Below, one piece after another: positions 17,333 through 26,194 of a stretch of DNA of 64,000 nucleotides. Location: the NCBI RefSeq assembly GCF_025994315.1, contig NZ_BAQE01000020.1. The stretch is one strand, 5' to 3'. The first letter of the stretch is position 1, and each line of letters starts with the position of its first letter. A model generated the notes under the pieces. The model was not told the origin of the DNA. It saw only the letters and a list, made by a program, of their open reading frames with translations, and did no database searches. The position numbers and the translations under genes are program-made. This DNA is from Swaminathania salitolerans. GTDB lineage: Bacteria > Pseudomonadota > Alphaproteobacteria > Acetobacterales > Acetobacteraceae.

Positions 17333-19090
17333 CTACTGGAACGGGAGATAACGAAGCGACAGGAAGACCATATTGTCGTTCGTATGCGGCGTTCCACCGA
17401 CCCCGCTGAACGAGGAGACATAGGTGAAGGAATACTGCGCGCCGACGCGAAGCGTGCCGTAATCGCCATGCATATAGGTCCACCAGAACCCGGCAGTGCC
17501 CTGGACCACGCGATTGATGCTCGACTGACAGGCCGAGGAGGCAGCCCCCTCGACGTCGCACCCGCTGACGTTATACAGCGGATTGCCGTAGCCGTAATGT
17601 TTCCCACCGGCATTGAAATAGGAGCGTGCGCGGAGCATCTCCATACCGCCATAGGCATAGAGCTGCAGGGCCTTCGTCGGATTGCCATAGAGCCCCACCA
17701 GCACATTGGCGGCGGGCATCGGCTTGACCTGGCCTTTCTGGTCGATGGTGACATCGGGAATATTCGACGTTCCGTAACGGCCAATGCCCGTGCCGACGAG
17801 GCCGGATGCCTGGAAATAGACCTTGTGCTTCTTATTGACCGGAAGAATCAGGCCACCGCCACCGCCACCGGCGACATGGGTGCTGCTCTTGCCGTACCCG
17901 TCATAGGATACGCGGCTATGAGCGAAACGGAGCAGCCCCGTCAGCTCGTAATGTCCCCATCCCGGATCGGCACCGACCTTGGCGATGATATCCGGCGCGA
18001 TGTCGGTCGAATAATTCGTGGACGGATTGTTCACATTCGCGCCCGCATTCTGATACGTGCCCGATACGGCACCCGGCGGGAGATACTGTCCGCCCGAACC
18101 GGGCGAGATCACCTGCTGCGGGTTCTCCACCGACAGGCCGATATTGTAACGGCTGTGATCGAACCCCTTCACGAGACGGATCTGCGTGTTACGCGTCCAG
18201 TTGAAGCCCGGAACGTATTGTGCCTCGATGGTGAGCGGAACCTGTTCGTCTCGAGCGCGCATACCGTGATTGAACATGGTCAGAAGCGACCAGTTCTGCC
18301 CTCCGAGCAGCGTAAGATCGTCCACGTCGTCGATCAGCTGTCCGTAGAACACGCGCTCGCGCAGAACATAGGAATTCGACTGTCGGGAATTCGATGCGGA
18401 ACCGGCCCCCTGGAAATCCGTCTCGATATAGGCCTGTGCGCGCAGGGCCTTGGTGATGTCGCCTTCCACCAGGGCAGCGAGCCGGCTCTGACGGGCCGTC
18501 TCGTGGAATTCGTTGATGTGATAATTGGGGTTATTGGCGAAGGGAATCGAGCCGTAATTCGACGAGATGTCCGCAACGTTGTTCCTGGAACGGAATATGG
18601 TCGCGGCCTCGGCATATCCGCCAAGCGTGATACGAACGCCGCCGATCTGGACCTGCCCCCTGTGGAGAGGACCGTAGAGATTGAGCACCCGCCCGGTCGG
18701 CGTGCCGGTCAGCTGACCGTAAGGCGTCGCCGCATTCACCGGAGGCAGAAGCTGATCGCTCCGGGGCCCTGGCGCAGCAGCCGTCGCGAAACCCGCATTG
18801 GGCGACGCCGATGCGTGAGGCGGCGCGCCACGATAGGCGTTACGCGCGCCATAGGGGTCGGTTTCCTCGGCCTGACGCTGCTGTGCCATCTGCTGGTGGA
18901 TGCGGTTCATTTCGCGCTGATGCTCGCGCTTCATGGTGGCAAGCTGCGCCTGCATCGCCTTGATCTGCTTCTCCATCATGGTCATCTGATCCATGCTGGC
19001 CGCCTGGGATGGAGACGCGGCGGCGAGCGTCGTGAGCGAGACCGATGCCGTTGCCAGTATCAGGCGCCACGCTCGGGGGGAACATTTCAT
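17333..19090 (-). CDS. Outer-membrane porin with N-terminal coiled coil (DcaP-like)
   Basis: A 585-residue porin. The start at ATG 19090 gives a signal peptide (residues 1-30, ending SQAAS). Residues about 32-75 are a Met/Gln/Lys-rich coiled coil (MEKQIKAMQAQLATMKRE), followed by a Pro/Ala linker and a long beta-barrel from about residue 130 ending FLSLRYLPFQ. This plan matches trimeric porins such as DcaP, where the coiled coil sits in the periplasm. It lies downstream of ureC on the same strand with a 225-base gap, so it could serve urea entry, but it probably has its own promoter. Substrate is not shown by the sequence. Confidence 0.8.
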   Translation of the reverse strand: MKCSPRAWRLILATASVSLTTLAAASPSQAASMDQMTMMEKQIKAMQAQLATMKREHQREMNRIHQQMAQQRQAEETDPYGARNAYRGAPPHASASPNAGFATAAAPGPRSDQLLPPVNAATPYGQLTGTPTGRVLNLYGPLHRGQVQIGGVRITLGGYAEAATIFRSRNNVADISSNYGSIPFANNPNYHINEFHETARQSRLAALVEGDITKALRAQAYIETDFQGAGSASNSRQSNSYVLRERVFYGQLIDDVDDLTLLGGQNWSLLTMFNHGMRARDEQVPLTIEAQYVPGFNWTRNTQIRLVKGFDHSRYNIGLSVENPQQVISPGSGGQYLPPGAVSGTYQNAGANVNNPSTNYSTDIAPDIIAKVGADPGWGHYELTGLLRFAHSRVSYDGYGKSSTHVAGGGGGGLILPVNKKHKVYFQASGLVGTGIGRYGTSNIPDVTIDQKGQVKPMPAANVLVGLYGNPTKALQLYAYGGMEMLRARSYFNAGGKHYGYGNPLYNVSGCDVEGAASSACQSSINRVVQGTAGFWWTYMHGDYGTLRVGAQYSFTYVSSFSGVGGTPHTNDNMVFLSLRYLPFQ

Positions 19091-19276
19091 GTCGGTATCA
19101 TCCGGATAGCGAGAAGGGGGCGGCCCTGTGCTTAGGACCTTCCTCTTCGCGCTACCCGCTAAGCTTTGATGACTCTCATATGACAGTTTTGTTTCAGTCA
19201 TCCCAACTTATTGATAAGAAACGATATTTTCCTCTGGTTTTTTGACGGAATATCATTTCTGAGCGACAAACCATGT

Positions 19277-19302
19277 CAATGTGTTGTTTTGTTGCCACAT
19301 TG
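19277..19302. promoter_or_regulatory. Inverted repeat between ureC and the porin gene
   Basis: CAATGTG (19277-19283) faces CACATTG (19296-19302) across 12 bases. On the minus strand the following TTGACA with GATATT about 19 bases downstream could be the porin promoter, which makes this an operator candidate; it could instead be a ureC terminator without a U-run. The remaining bases from 19091 to 19315 show nothing else definite. Confidence 0.35.
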
Positions 19303-19315
19303 CCATCGCTCCGGC

Positions 19316-21031
19316 TCAGAAAAGACTGAAGCGACGGCTCATCGGCACCGTTTCCGCCGGTGCGATATCGATCTCCTGTCCGTCGATCGCGACCCGATAG
19401 GTCACGGGATCGACCGTAACGGACGGCGTCGCATCGTTGAGGATCATGTCCGCCTTTCCGATGGTACGACAGCGTCTGACGGGCTCGATCCGCTTGCCCA
19501 GACCGTAGGACGAGACCTGCCCTTCACTGAGCGACGCTTCGCTGACGAAGAGCATCGAGGTCCGGGCGGTTCCGGCGGCCGTCGCCCCCCACATGGGCCG
19601 CATGATGACGGGCTGCGGCGTGGGAATGGATGCGTTCGCATCGCCGATCTGCGCATAGGCGATGAAACCGCTTTTCAGAACGAGTTCGGGGCGTGTTCCG
19701 AAAAATGCGGGAGACCACAGGACGAGATCGGCCACCTTGCCCTTTTCGATCGACCCCACGAGATGGCCGATCCCGTGAGCGATCGCTCCGTTGATCGTGT
19801 ATTTCGCGACATAGCGCCGGATGCGGTAATTGTCGTTCCTCGCGCTGTCCTCCGCCAGCGTACCGAGCTGCTTTTTCATCAGATCGGCAATCTGCCAGCT
19901 GCGCGTGACGACCTCGCCCGCGCGCCCCATGGCCTGGCTGTCCGATGTCATCATCGAAATGGCGCCGATATCGTGCATGACCCCTTCGGCCGCAATCGTG
20001 TGCGGGCGGATGCGACTTGCAGCGAAGGAAACATCCTCCGGAATATCCTTGTCGAGATGATGGCAGACCATCAGCATATCGAGATGTTCCGCAACCGTAT
20101 TGACGGTGTAGGGATTGGTCGGGCTCGTCGAACTGGTGAGGATATTGGGCTCGCCGCACACCCGCATGAGATCGGGCGCATGACCGCCTCCCGCCCCTTC
20201 GGAGTGATAGGTGTGGATGGTTCGCCCGGCAAAGGCGCGGATGGAATCCTCGACCGAGCAGCTCTCATTGATCGAATCCGTATGGATCGTGACCTGCACG
20301 TCATAGGCGTCGGCCACGCCGAGGCAGGTATCGATCGCCGCCGGCGTGGTCCCCCAGTCCTCATGCAGCTTGAGGGTCGCGGCTCCTGCGAGGATCTGTT
20401 CCTTCATTCCGTCCGGGCGCGAGGAATTGCCCCGTCCGGAGAAAATGAAATTGACAGGGACATTGTCGGTCGCCTGCATCATGAGGCGCAGATATTCCGG
20501 ATTCGGCGTGCAGGTCGTCGCAAGGGAGCCCGTGGCCGGCCCCGTTCCGCCTCCGACCAGCGTCGTGATGCCGCTTGCCAGTGCCGTCTCAGGCTGGGTC
20601 GGGCAGATGTAATGGAAATGGGTATCGACACCGCCCGCGGTCAGGATCTTGCCCTCACCCGAGATCACCTCGGTATTGACCCCGATCACCAGATCGGGCG
20701 AGACCCCGGCCATGACGTCCGGATTGCCCGCCTTGCCGATCCCGGAGATACGGCCGTTCTTGATACCGATATCGGCCTTGTAGATCCCGGTATGATCGAT
20801 CACGACGACATTGGTGATCACACAATCCAGGGTGTATTCAGGCCCGAGACCGGAATTCTGCCCCATTCCGTCGCGGATCACCTTCCCCGCGCCGAACACG
20901 CATTCATCGCCATAGACTGTGTAGTCGTGTTCGATCTCTGCAAGAAGACAGGTATCGCCGAGCTGGATGCGATCCCCCTTGGTCGGCCCGAACAGACTGG
21001 CGTAAAGGGCACGGTCGATCTGATATCCCAT
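19316..21031 (-). CDS. ureC: Urease alpha (catalytic) subunit UreC
   Basis: A 571-residue subunit that hydrolyses urea to ammonia and carbamate at a di-nickel site. Active-site elements are intact: VDTHFH, the carbamylated-lysine segment LKLHEDWGTTP, VTIHTD, YHSEGAGGGHAPD, the flap MVCHHLD and the metal Asp in MTSDSQAMGR. Length is normal. Several core stretches (LVGGGTGPATGSLATT, VNFIFSGRGNSS) differ from classical bacterial ureases, so it may belong to a divergent clade. The gene follows the fused ureAB by 14 bases at the end of the urt-ure operon. None of the nickel-insertion genes ureD, ureE, ureF or ureG is in this window; they must be elsewhere for activity. Confidence 0.96.
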   Translation of the reverse strand: MGYQIDRALYASLFGPTKGDRIQLGDTCLLAEIEHDYTVYGDECVFGAGKVIRDGMGQNSGLGPEYTLDCVITNVVVIDHTGIYKADIGIKNGRISGIGKAGNPDVMAGVSPDLVIGVNTEVISGEGKILTAGGVDTHFHYICPTQPETALASGITTLVGGGTGPATGSLATTCTPNPEYLRLMMQATDNVPVNFIFSGRGNSSRPDGMKEQILAGAATLKLHEDWGTTPAAIDTCLGVADAYDVQVTIHTDSINESCSVEDSIRAFAGRTIHTYHSEGAGGGHAPDLMRVCGEPNILTSSTSPTNPYTVNTVAEHLDMLMVCHHLDKDIPEDVSFAASRIRPHTIAAEGVMHDIGAISMMTSDSQAMGRAGEVVTRSWQIADLMKKQLGTLAEDSARNDNYRIRRYVAKYTINGAIAHGIGHLVGSIEKGKVADLVLWSPAFFGTRPELVLKSGFIAYAQIGDANASIPTPQPVIMRPMWGATAAGTARTSMLFVSEASLSEGQVSSYGLGKRIEPVRRCRTIGKADMILNDATPSVTVDPVTYRVAIDGQEIDIAPAETVPMSRRFSLF

Positions 21032-21045
21032 GATGAATCTCCTGT

Positions 21046-21801
21046 TCAGCCGGTATGGGCGAAAGCGCGGTTCGTCACGCGTCCGAGCGCGGTTCTGCGG
21101 TTTGCGGCACCGACCTGACCGTCTGCGATGTTGTTTCCTCCCCGGATGACCCGGTTGCCTGCGATCTGGACGAGCGTGATGGTCCGGGTCTCGCCCGGCT
21201 CGATGCGGATGGCGGTCCCGGCCGGGATATCGAGCCTCCTGCCATAAGCCGCATCGCGGTCGAAAAGCAGGCGGGGATTCGCCTCGCCGAAATGGAAGTG
21301 GCTGCCGATCTGCACCGGGCGGGCATCGGTATTCGTGATGTCGATGGTTACGGAGTCACGCCCCTCATTGAGCGTAATGACCCCCTCCTCGACCAGGATC
21401 GTCCCGGCCTTCTCCTGCGCCTGCGCGCCGAACAGCGCGGTATCGGGCACCGGCAGGAAGCTCCCATGAAGGGCGAGACCCAGATCCCCCTCCTCATGCG
21501 AAACGGGCGCCCGCACAGCAACGAGCTTCGTCCCGTCCGCGAACGTCCCCTCGACATGCAGATCCGTCATCATCTCGGGCACGCCGGGCAGGACTTCCCT
21601 TCGCCCGAGTATGCGTCCCCCGATCTGCATGAGCTCGGAAACCGAGTGATTTCCGTCACGGATCAGCTCGAGCAGCACGAAGGCGAGCAGCCCCATCGCT
21701 TCGGGATAGGAGAGCCTCAGCCCGCGCGCGAGGCGCCGTTGCGCGAGCATGCCGGTCGTTGCGACCGTAAGTTTGTCGACTTCATAAGGTGTCAGATGCA
21801 T
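21046..21801 (-). CDS. ureAB: Fused urease gamma-beta subunit (UreA-UreB)
   Basis: A 251-residue fusion. Residues 1 to about 100 are the gamma subunit (MHLTPYEVDKL, ARGLRLSYPEAMGL, MQIGGRILGRREVLPGVPEM). Residues about 120-245 are the beta subunit (VPDTALF, ITLNEGRD, GSHFHFGEANPRLLFDRDAAYGRRLDIPAGT). Most bacteria encode these separately; a fusion is well known in Helicobacter. The start at ATG 21801 (AAAGGTCG upstream) gives the standard UreA N-terminus and is preferred over an in-frame start 30 bases earlier. It lies 110 bases after urtE and 14 bases before ureC, so import and hydrolysis genes are on one strand in one probable operon. Confidence 0.95.
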   Translation of the reverse strand: MHLTPYEVDKLTVATTGMLAQRRLARGLRLSYPEAMGLLAFVLLELIRDGNHSVSELMQIGGRILGRREVLPGVPEMMTDLHVEGTFADGTKLVAVRAPVSHEEGDLGLALHGSFLPVPDTALFGAQAQEKAGTILVEEGVITLNEGRDSVTIDITNTDARPVQIGSHFHFGEANPRLLFDRDAAYGRRLDIPAGTAIRIEPGETRTITLVQIAGNRVIRGGNNIADGQVGAANRRTALGRVTNRAFAHTG

Positions 21802-21911
21802 CGGAACGACCTTTCGAACCGGTTTGCGCACAAGTCGTTGCGCGCGGTTGAGGGAGTGCTCCCCGGAGGCAGAATGCAGGGGATGAGGGCTGCGGATGAC
21901 GGGCGCCGTCT

Positions 21912-22607
21912 TCAGAGCATCACATGTCGACGCACCTCTTGGCGGTCGAGGGTCCCGATCGTGCCCTGCGCGACGACCTGACCCCGGTCGAGCACGACGA
22001 CGCTATCGGCGAGGTCGTAGGCGAACTCGAAATACTGCTCGACCAGAAGCAGTGCCATGTCCCCGCGATCGCGCAGCATGGCGATGACCCTGCCGATATC
22101 CTTGATGATCGAGGGCTGGATCCCTTCGGTCGGTTCGTCCAGCACCAGAAGGCGCGGTCTGGTGACGAGCGCCCGTGCGATGGCGAGCTGCTGCTGCTGC
22201 CCGCCGGAAAGATCGCCCCCCCTGCGGTCGAGCATGTCTCCGAGCACCGGAAAGATCGCGAAGATCTCCTCGGGGATGCGCCTCTGCCCGCGCGGCAGAA
22301 GGGAGAAACCGGTCTGGAGATTCTCCCGCACGCTCAGCAGCGGGAAAATGTCCCGCCCCTGCGGAACGGTCGCAATGCCGCGTCTTGCACGCTCCCACGC
22401 CGGAAGATGCGCGATCTCTTCCCCCTCCCAGAGAATGCTGCCGCCGGAAATGCCGTGCATTCCGGTTACTGCACGCAGCACGCTGGTCTTTCCGACCCCG
22501 TTTCTGCCCAGCAGACAGGTCACCGCGCCGCGCCGGGCGCTGAGGGAAACGCCGCGAAGCGCGATCGCTTCGCCGTAATGCAGCGCGATATCGGTAATCG
22601 TGAGCAT
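21912..22607 (-). CDS. urtE: Urea ABC transporter ATP-binding protein UrtE
   Basis: A 231-residue cytosolic ATPase of the branched-chain amino acid/urea type (LivF-like). It shows Walker A GRNGVGKTS (residues 35-43), signature LSGGQQQQ and Walker B LLVLDEPTEG. The EGIQPSIIKDI stretch after Walker B is characteristic of UrtE. The start ATG at 22607 lies 13 bases after the urtD stop. It pairs with UrtD to power UrtB-UrtC. Confidence 0.94.
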   Translation of the reverse strand: MLTITDIALHYGEAIALRGVSLSARRGAVTCLLGRNGVGKTSVLRAVTGMHGISGGSILWEGEEIAHLPAWERARRGIATVPQGRDIFPLLSVRENLQTGFSLLPRGQRRIPEEIFAIFPVLGDMLDRRGGDLSGGQQQQLAIARALVTRPRLLVLDEPTEGIQPSIIKDIGRVIAMLRDRGDMALLLVEQYFEFAYDLADSVVVLDRGQVVAQGTIGTLDRQEVRRHVML

Positions 22608-22620
22608 GGTCTCTCTCCTC

Positions 22621-23361
22621 TCAGCGACCGAGATAGACGTCGATGACGCGCGGATCGGCGCTGACGCGATCGAGCGTGCCTTCCGTCAGGACCGATCCCT
22701 CGTGCAGAACCGTGACGTCCACACCCAGCGCGCGCACGAAATCCATGTCATGCTCGACCACGATCACGCTGTGAGAGGTGTTGATGTCGCGCAGCAGATC
22801 AGCCGTCTGCATGGTTTCGGCATCGGTCATGCCCGCAACCGGCTCATCGACGAGAAGAAGGCGGGGATCCTGCGCAAGGAGCATGCCGATCTCCAGCCAC
22901 TGCTTCTGTCCGTGACTGAGCGCACCCGCGAGAAGCCTCTCCCGGGCCGTCAGGCCGATGCGCCCGAGAAGCCCCGCGATCCGCTCGCCTTCGTCCGGCG
23001 TCTCGCGCAGGAACAGCATCCGCAGCGGCGAGCGCGTTCCCCTCAGGGCGAGAAGGAGATTGTCGTGAACGCTCAACGCCTCGAATACCGTCGGTTTCTG
23101 GAACTTGCGCCCGATTCCGAGCCTTGCGATGGTCGGCTCGTCGAAGCGCGTCAGCTCCTGCCCCCGGAAACGGACGCTGCCGCAATCCGGTCGGGTCTTT
23201 CCCGTGACGATATCCATCATCGTGGTCTTGCCCGCACCGTTCGGCCCGACAATGGCGCGCATCTCTCCGGGGCGAAGGCGAAGCGTCAGGTCGTTGATCG
23301 CCCGGAAACCGTCGAAGGTGACCGAGACATGGCTCAGATCGAGCAGCCAGTCCTCGCTCAT
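22621..23361 (-). CDS. urtD: Urea ABC transporter ATP-binding protein UrtD
   Basis: A 246-residue cytosolic ATPase (LivG-like). Walker A is GPNGAGKTT, the signature is LSHGQKQWLEIGMLL and Walker B is LLLVDEPVAGMTD; the HGQKQWLEIGM form is typical of UrtD. Its start overlaps the urtC stop by four bases (ATGA), so the two are translationally coupled, and urtE follows 13 bases after its own stop. Confidence 0.95.
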   Translation of the reverse strand: MSEDWLLDLSHVSVTFDGFRAINDLTLRLRPGEMRAIVGPNGAGKTTMMDIVTGKTRPDCGSVRFRGQELTRFDEPTIARLGIGRKFQKPTVFEALSVHDNLLLALRGTRSPLRMLFLRETPDEGERIAGLLGRIGLTARERLLAGALSHGQKQWLEIGMLLAQDPRLLLVDEPVAGMTDAETMQTADLLRDINTSHSVIVVEHDMDFVRALGVDVTVLHEGSVLTEGTLDRVSADPRVIDVYLGR

Positions 23362-24494
23362 TCCTCATCCCTCCCTGGCTCGACAAGCTCCGGTGTCGGA
23401 TCGGTCCGGGCATTGCGCCCTGCCCTGCCGCCCATCGATCCCACAAGCCCGACCAGCCCGCACGGCAGGAAGAGCGTGGTCGCAATGAAGAGAAAGCCCA
23501 GACCGTACAGCCAGAATTCAGGCATCCACGCCGTGAACAGGGTCTTGCCGAAATTGACGAGCACAGCGCCGAGTACGGCGCCGCTCAGGGTTCCGCGCCC
23601 GCCGACCGCGACCCATATGACGGCTTCGATCGAGTTTCCCGGCGTGAATTCTCCCGGGTTGATGATTCCGACCTGCAGGACGTAGAACGCCCCGCCGACG
23701 GCGGCGATCATGGCGGACAGGATCCAGACCAGCAATTTGGCATGATCGGGGCGATATCCCATGAACCGCGTCCGGCTCTCGGCATCGCGTACGGCCACGA
23801 GCAGGCGACCGAACCGGCCGCTCACCACCCAGCGGGCCAGCATCAGCGATCCGGCCAGGAAAACGCCCGTAAGTGCGAGAAGCGCAGCGCGGGTCCGCGC
23901 CTGATGCAGGTCGAAACCGAGCACGTCCTTGAAATCGGTCAGACCGTTATTGCCACCGAAGCCGAGCCCGTTCTGGAAGAAGGCGAGCATCAGGGCAAAG
24001 GTCAGGGCCTGGGTGATGATCGAGAGATAGACGCCCGACACGCGCGAGCGGAAGGCGAGCCATCCGAAAAGCGCCGCAAGCGCGCCAGGCACGAGCAGAA
24101 CGAGCAGAACCGAGACGGCAAAATGCTCCGATCCCATCCAGTACCAGGGCAGATCCGACCAGGAGAGGAAGACCATGAAATCCGGCAGATGGGCATTGCC
24201 GTACACGCCGCGCGCACCGATCTCGCGGGTCAGGTACATCCCCATCGCATAGCCGCCGAGCGCGAAGAACGCCGCATGGCCGAGCGTCAGAATACCGGCG
24301 AACCCCCAGACGAGATCGATCGCAAGGGCGAGAAATGCGTAACTCAGATATTTCCCGACAATCGTCACCACGAAGGGAGAAACGGAGAAGACTCCCTGCT
24401 GCGGCAGGAGGCTGCCGAGAGAAAGCACCGCCGAAAGCAGCAGGACGAGCCCTGCGGCAAGACGGACCGATCTGAAATCCATGGAGGTTTTCAT
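23358..24494 (-). CDS. urtC: Urea ABC transporter permease UrtC
   Basis: A 378-residue inner-membrane permease (LivM-like) with about ten hydrophobic segments. It shows DLVWGFAGILTLGHAAFFALGG-type sequence near residue 60, a family hallmark, and EAVIWVAVGGRGTLSGA near the C-terminus. A longer open frame runs upstream, but the ATG at 24494 overlaps the urtB stop as ATGA and gives the expected UrtC length, so I use it. The tail is charged and cytosolic. It forms the channel with UrtB. Confidence 0.94.
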   Translation of the reverse strand: MKTSMDFRSVRLAAGLVLLLSAVLSLGSLLPQQGVFSVSPFVVTIVGKYLSYAFLALAIDLVWGFAGILTLGHAAFFALGGYAMGMYLTREIGARGVYGNAHLPDFMVFLSWSDLPWYWMGSEHFAVSVLLVLLVPGALAALFGWLAFRSRVSGVYLSIITQALTFALMLAFFQNGLGFGGNNGLTDFKDVLGFDLHQARTRAALLALTGVFLAGSLMLARWVVSGRFGRLLVAVRDAESRTRFMGYRPDHAKLLVWILSAMIAAVGGAFYVLQVGIINPGEFTPGNSIEAVIWVAVGGRGTLSGAVLGAVLVNFGKTLFTAWMPEFWLYGLGFLFIATTLFLPCGLVGLVGSMGGRAGRNARTDPTPELVEPGRDEE

Positions 24495-26194
24495 GAGTCC
24501 ACTCCACGTCCACGCAGGGGGAACATGCCTCGCGGGTGTTTCTGGATATAGAGGATGACGAGAACGAGCAGCAGGATCTTGCCCGAGACGGCACCGATCA
24601 GCGGCTCGAGCACCTTGTCTCCGATGCCGAGGGTCATGGCGGCGGCCAGCGTGCCCCAGAGATTGCCGACACCGCCGAACACGACCACGAGAAAACTGTC
24701 GATGATGTAGCCCTGTCCCAGATTGGGACTGACATTGTCGATCTGGCTGACCGCCACACCCGCGAGCCCTGCAATTCCCGATCCCAGCCCGAAAGTCAGC
24801 GCATCCACCCGCGCTGTGCGGATGCCCATCAGGGCTGCCATGCGCCGGTTCTGCGTGACCGCGCGCATCTGGAGACCGAACCGGGTACGACGCAGGATAA
24901 AGAGCAGCCCCGCCATGACGCATCCCGAGAAGACGAGTATGGCGATGCGTCCGATCGTGATTTCCGTGCCTCCGATCGCAACAGAGCCCGAAAGAAAGGA
25001 CGGTGTCGTGACGGCCACATTGGTCGGGCCGAAGAGGCTTCGCACCAGCTGCTGGAGACAGAGCGACAACCCCCATGTGGCGAGAAGCGTCTCGAGGGGA
25101 CGGCCGTAAAGAAACCGGATCAGCCCCTTCTCGATCGCAATCCCGAGGAGCCAGCAGACCCCGAAGGCGACCGGAACCGCAACGGCAAGGCTCCAGGTCT
25201 CGAGCCCGGGCAGCCAGCGATGCAACCCGTATTGCGTCGCATAGGTGGCATAGGCACCGATCATCATCAGCTCGCCATGGGCCATGTTGATGACGCCCAT
25301 GACGCCGAAAGTGACGGCAAGCCCCATGGCTGCGAGCATCAGCACGGATCCGAGGCTGGCCCCGTAGAACACGTTCTGGACGATGCCCCACAGGCGCTGC
25401 CTTCGATCGATCGAGGCGACTGCCTTTCTGGCGGAACCCGCGATTTCGGGATCGGAGGAGGAGGACGCGACGCCGGCGAGCAGACCGCGCGCATCCAGAC
25501 GCCCGCTCTTGCCGAGTGTCTCGACCGCTGCGCGTTCCTGCCCGGGCGCGGCGCCTGTCTTCAGCACAATGGCCGCGCGCGCAAGCGTAAGGGCGCGTTT
25601 GACGGACGCAGCCTTCTCCCGGGACATCGCACGATCGAGAACGGGGAGCGCATCGGCGCCGGGATGATGATAGAGCGCCATTGCAGCCGCTTCGCGCGCG
25701 GACACGTCGTTTGCCCTCAGCGCCCGTTCGGCCAGCGCGATCCGTATCGCGCCACGGATACGGTTATTGACGCGGATCCTGCGCAATGCGTCACCCGTCA
25801 GGGTCGCGCCCGTGACCGCATCGCGAGCGACGCCGTTTTCCCGGATGACGATCCGGTCGCTGTCGGAGCCCACCGCCAGACGACCGTCATGCAACGCCTC
25901 GAGAACCGCTTTCCCCCAGGGCGCATCGGAAACGCCGAGCCGGGCGACGCCTCTGCCGATCGCTTCGAAATGACGTGAGGCGAGCGCGCGCAGGGCTTCG
26001 CCATCGGCATCGCTCACCGCGTTTGAATGCCCGACATCCGGGGCCGATATCGGGGCCGGAATTGATGTCGGTGCCGGTGTCGGTGTCGGTATTCCTGTCC
26101 GGTCCTGTGCGAGGCAGATCGCCGGACCCAGCGGGAGGCACGAGGCAACCGAAAGCAGCGCAACGAGGAGTACGGCAGCCCGTGCCTCAGCCAT
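24491..26194 (-). CDS. urtB: Urea ABC transporter permease UrtB with long periplasmic N-terminal domain
   Basis: A 567-residue protein. An N-terminal signal or anchor (AVLLVALLSVASCLPLG) and a Thr/Pro-rich linker lead into an alpha-helical extracytoplasmic region (about residues 70-270) typical of UrtB. A LivH-type permease follows, with VTFGVMGVINMAHGELMMIG and SQIDNVSPNLGQGYIIDSF. The ATG at 26194 overlaps the urtA stop by eight bases and gives the usual length; an earlier in-frame start would add an implausible Pro/Ser-rich leader. The gene sits second in the operon, as in other urt loci. The linker has a short PTPTPAPTSIPAP repeat. Confidence 0.94.
   Translation of the reverse strand: MAEARAAVLLVALLSVASCLPLGPAICLAQDRTGIPTPTPAPTSIPAPISAPDVGHSNAVSDADGEALRALASRHFEAIGRGVARLGVSDAPWGKAVLEALHDGRLAVGSDSDRIVIRENGVARDAVTGATLTGDALRRIRVNNRIRGAIRIALAERALRANDVSAREAAAMALYHHPGADALPVLDRAMSREKAASVKRALTLARAAIVLKTGAAPGQERAAVETLGKSGRLDARGLLAGVASSSSDPEIAGSARKAVASIDRRQRLWGIVQNVFYGASLGSVLMLAAMGLAVTFGVMGVINMAHGELMMIGAYATYATQYGLHRWLPGLETWSLAVAVPVAFGVCWLLGIAIEKGLIRFLYGRPLETLLATWGLSLCLQQLVRSLFGPTNVAVTTPSFLSGSVAIGGTEITIGRIAILVFSGCVMAGLLFILRRTRFGLQMRAVTQNRRMAALMGIRTARVDALTFGLGSGIAGLAGVAVSQIDNVSPNLGQGYIIDSFLVVVFGGVGNLWGTLAAAMTLGIGDKVLEPLIGAVSGKILLLVLVILYIQKHPRGMFPLRGRGVDS

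Noticed and set aside
24536..25978. Long open frame on the + strand opposite urtB
   Set aside because: The translation is rich in Arg, Glu and His with no family features, and it mirrors the strong codon bias of the real gene on the other strand.
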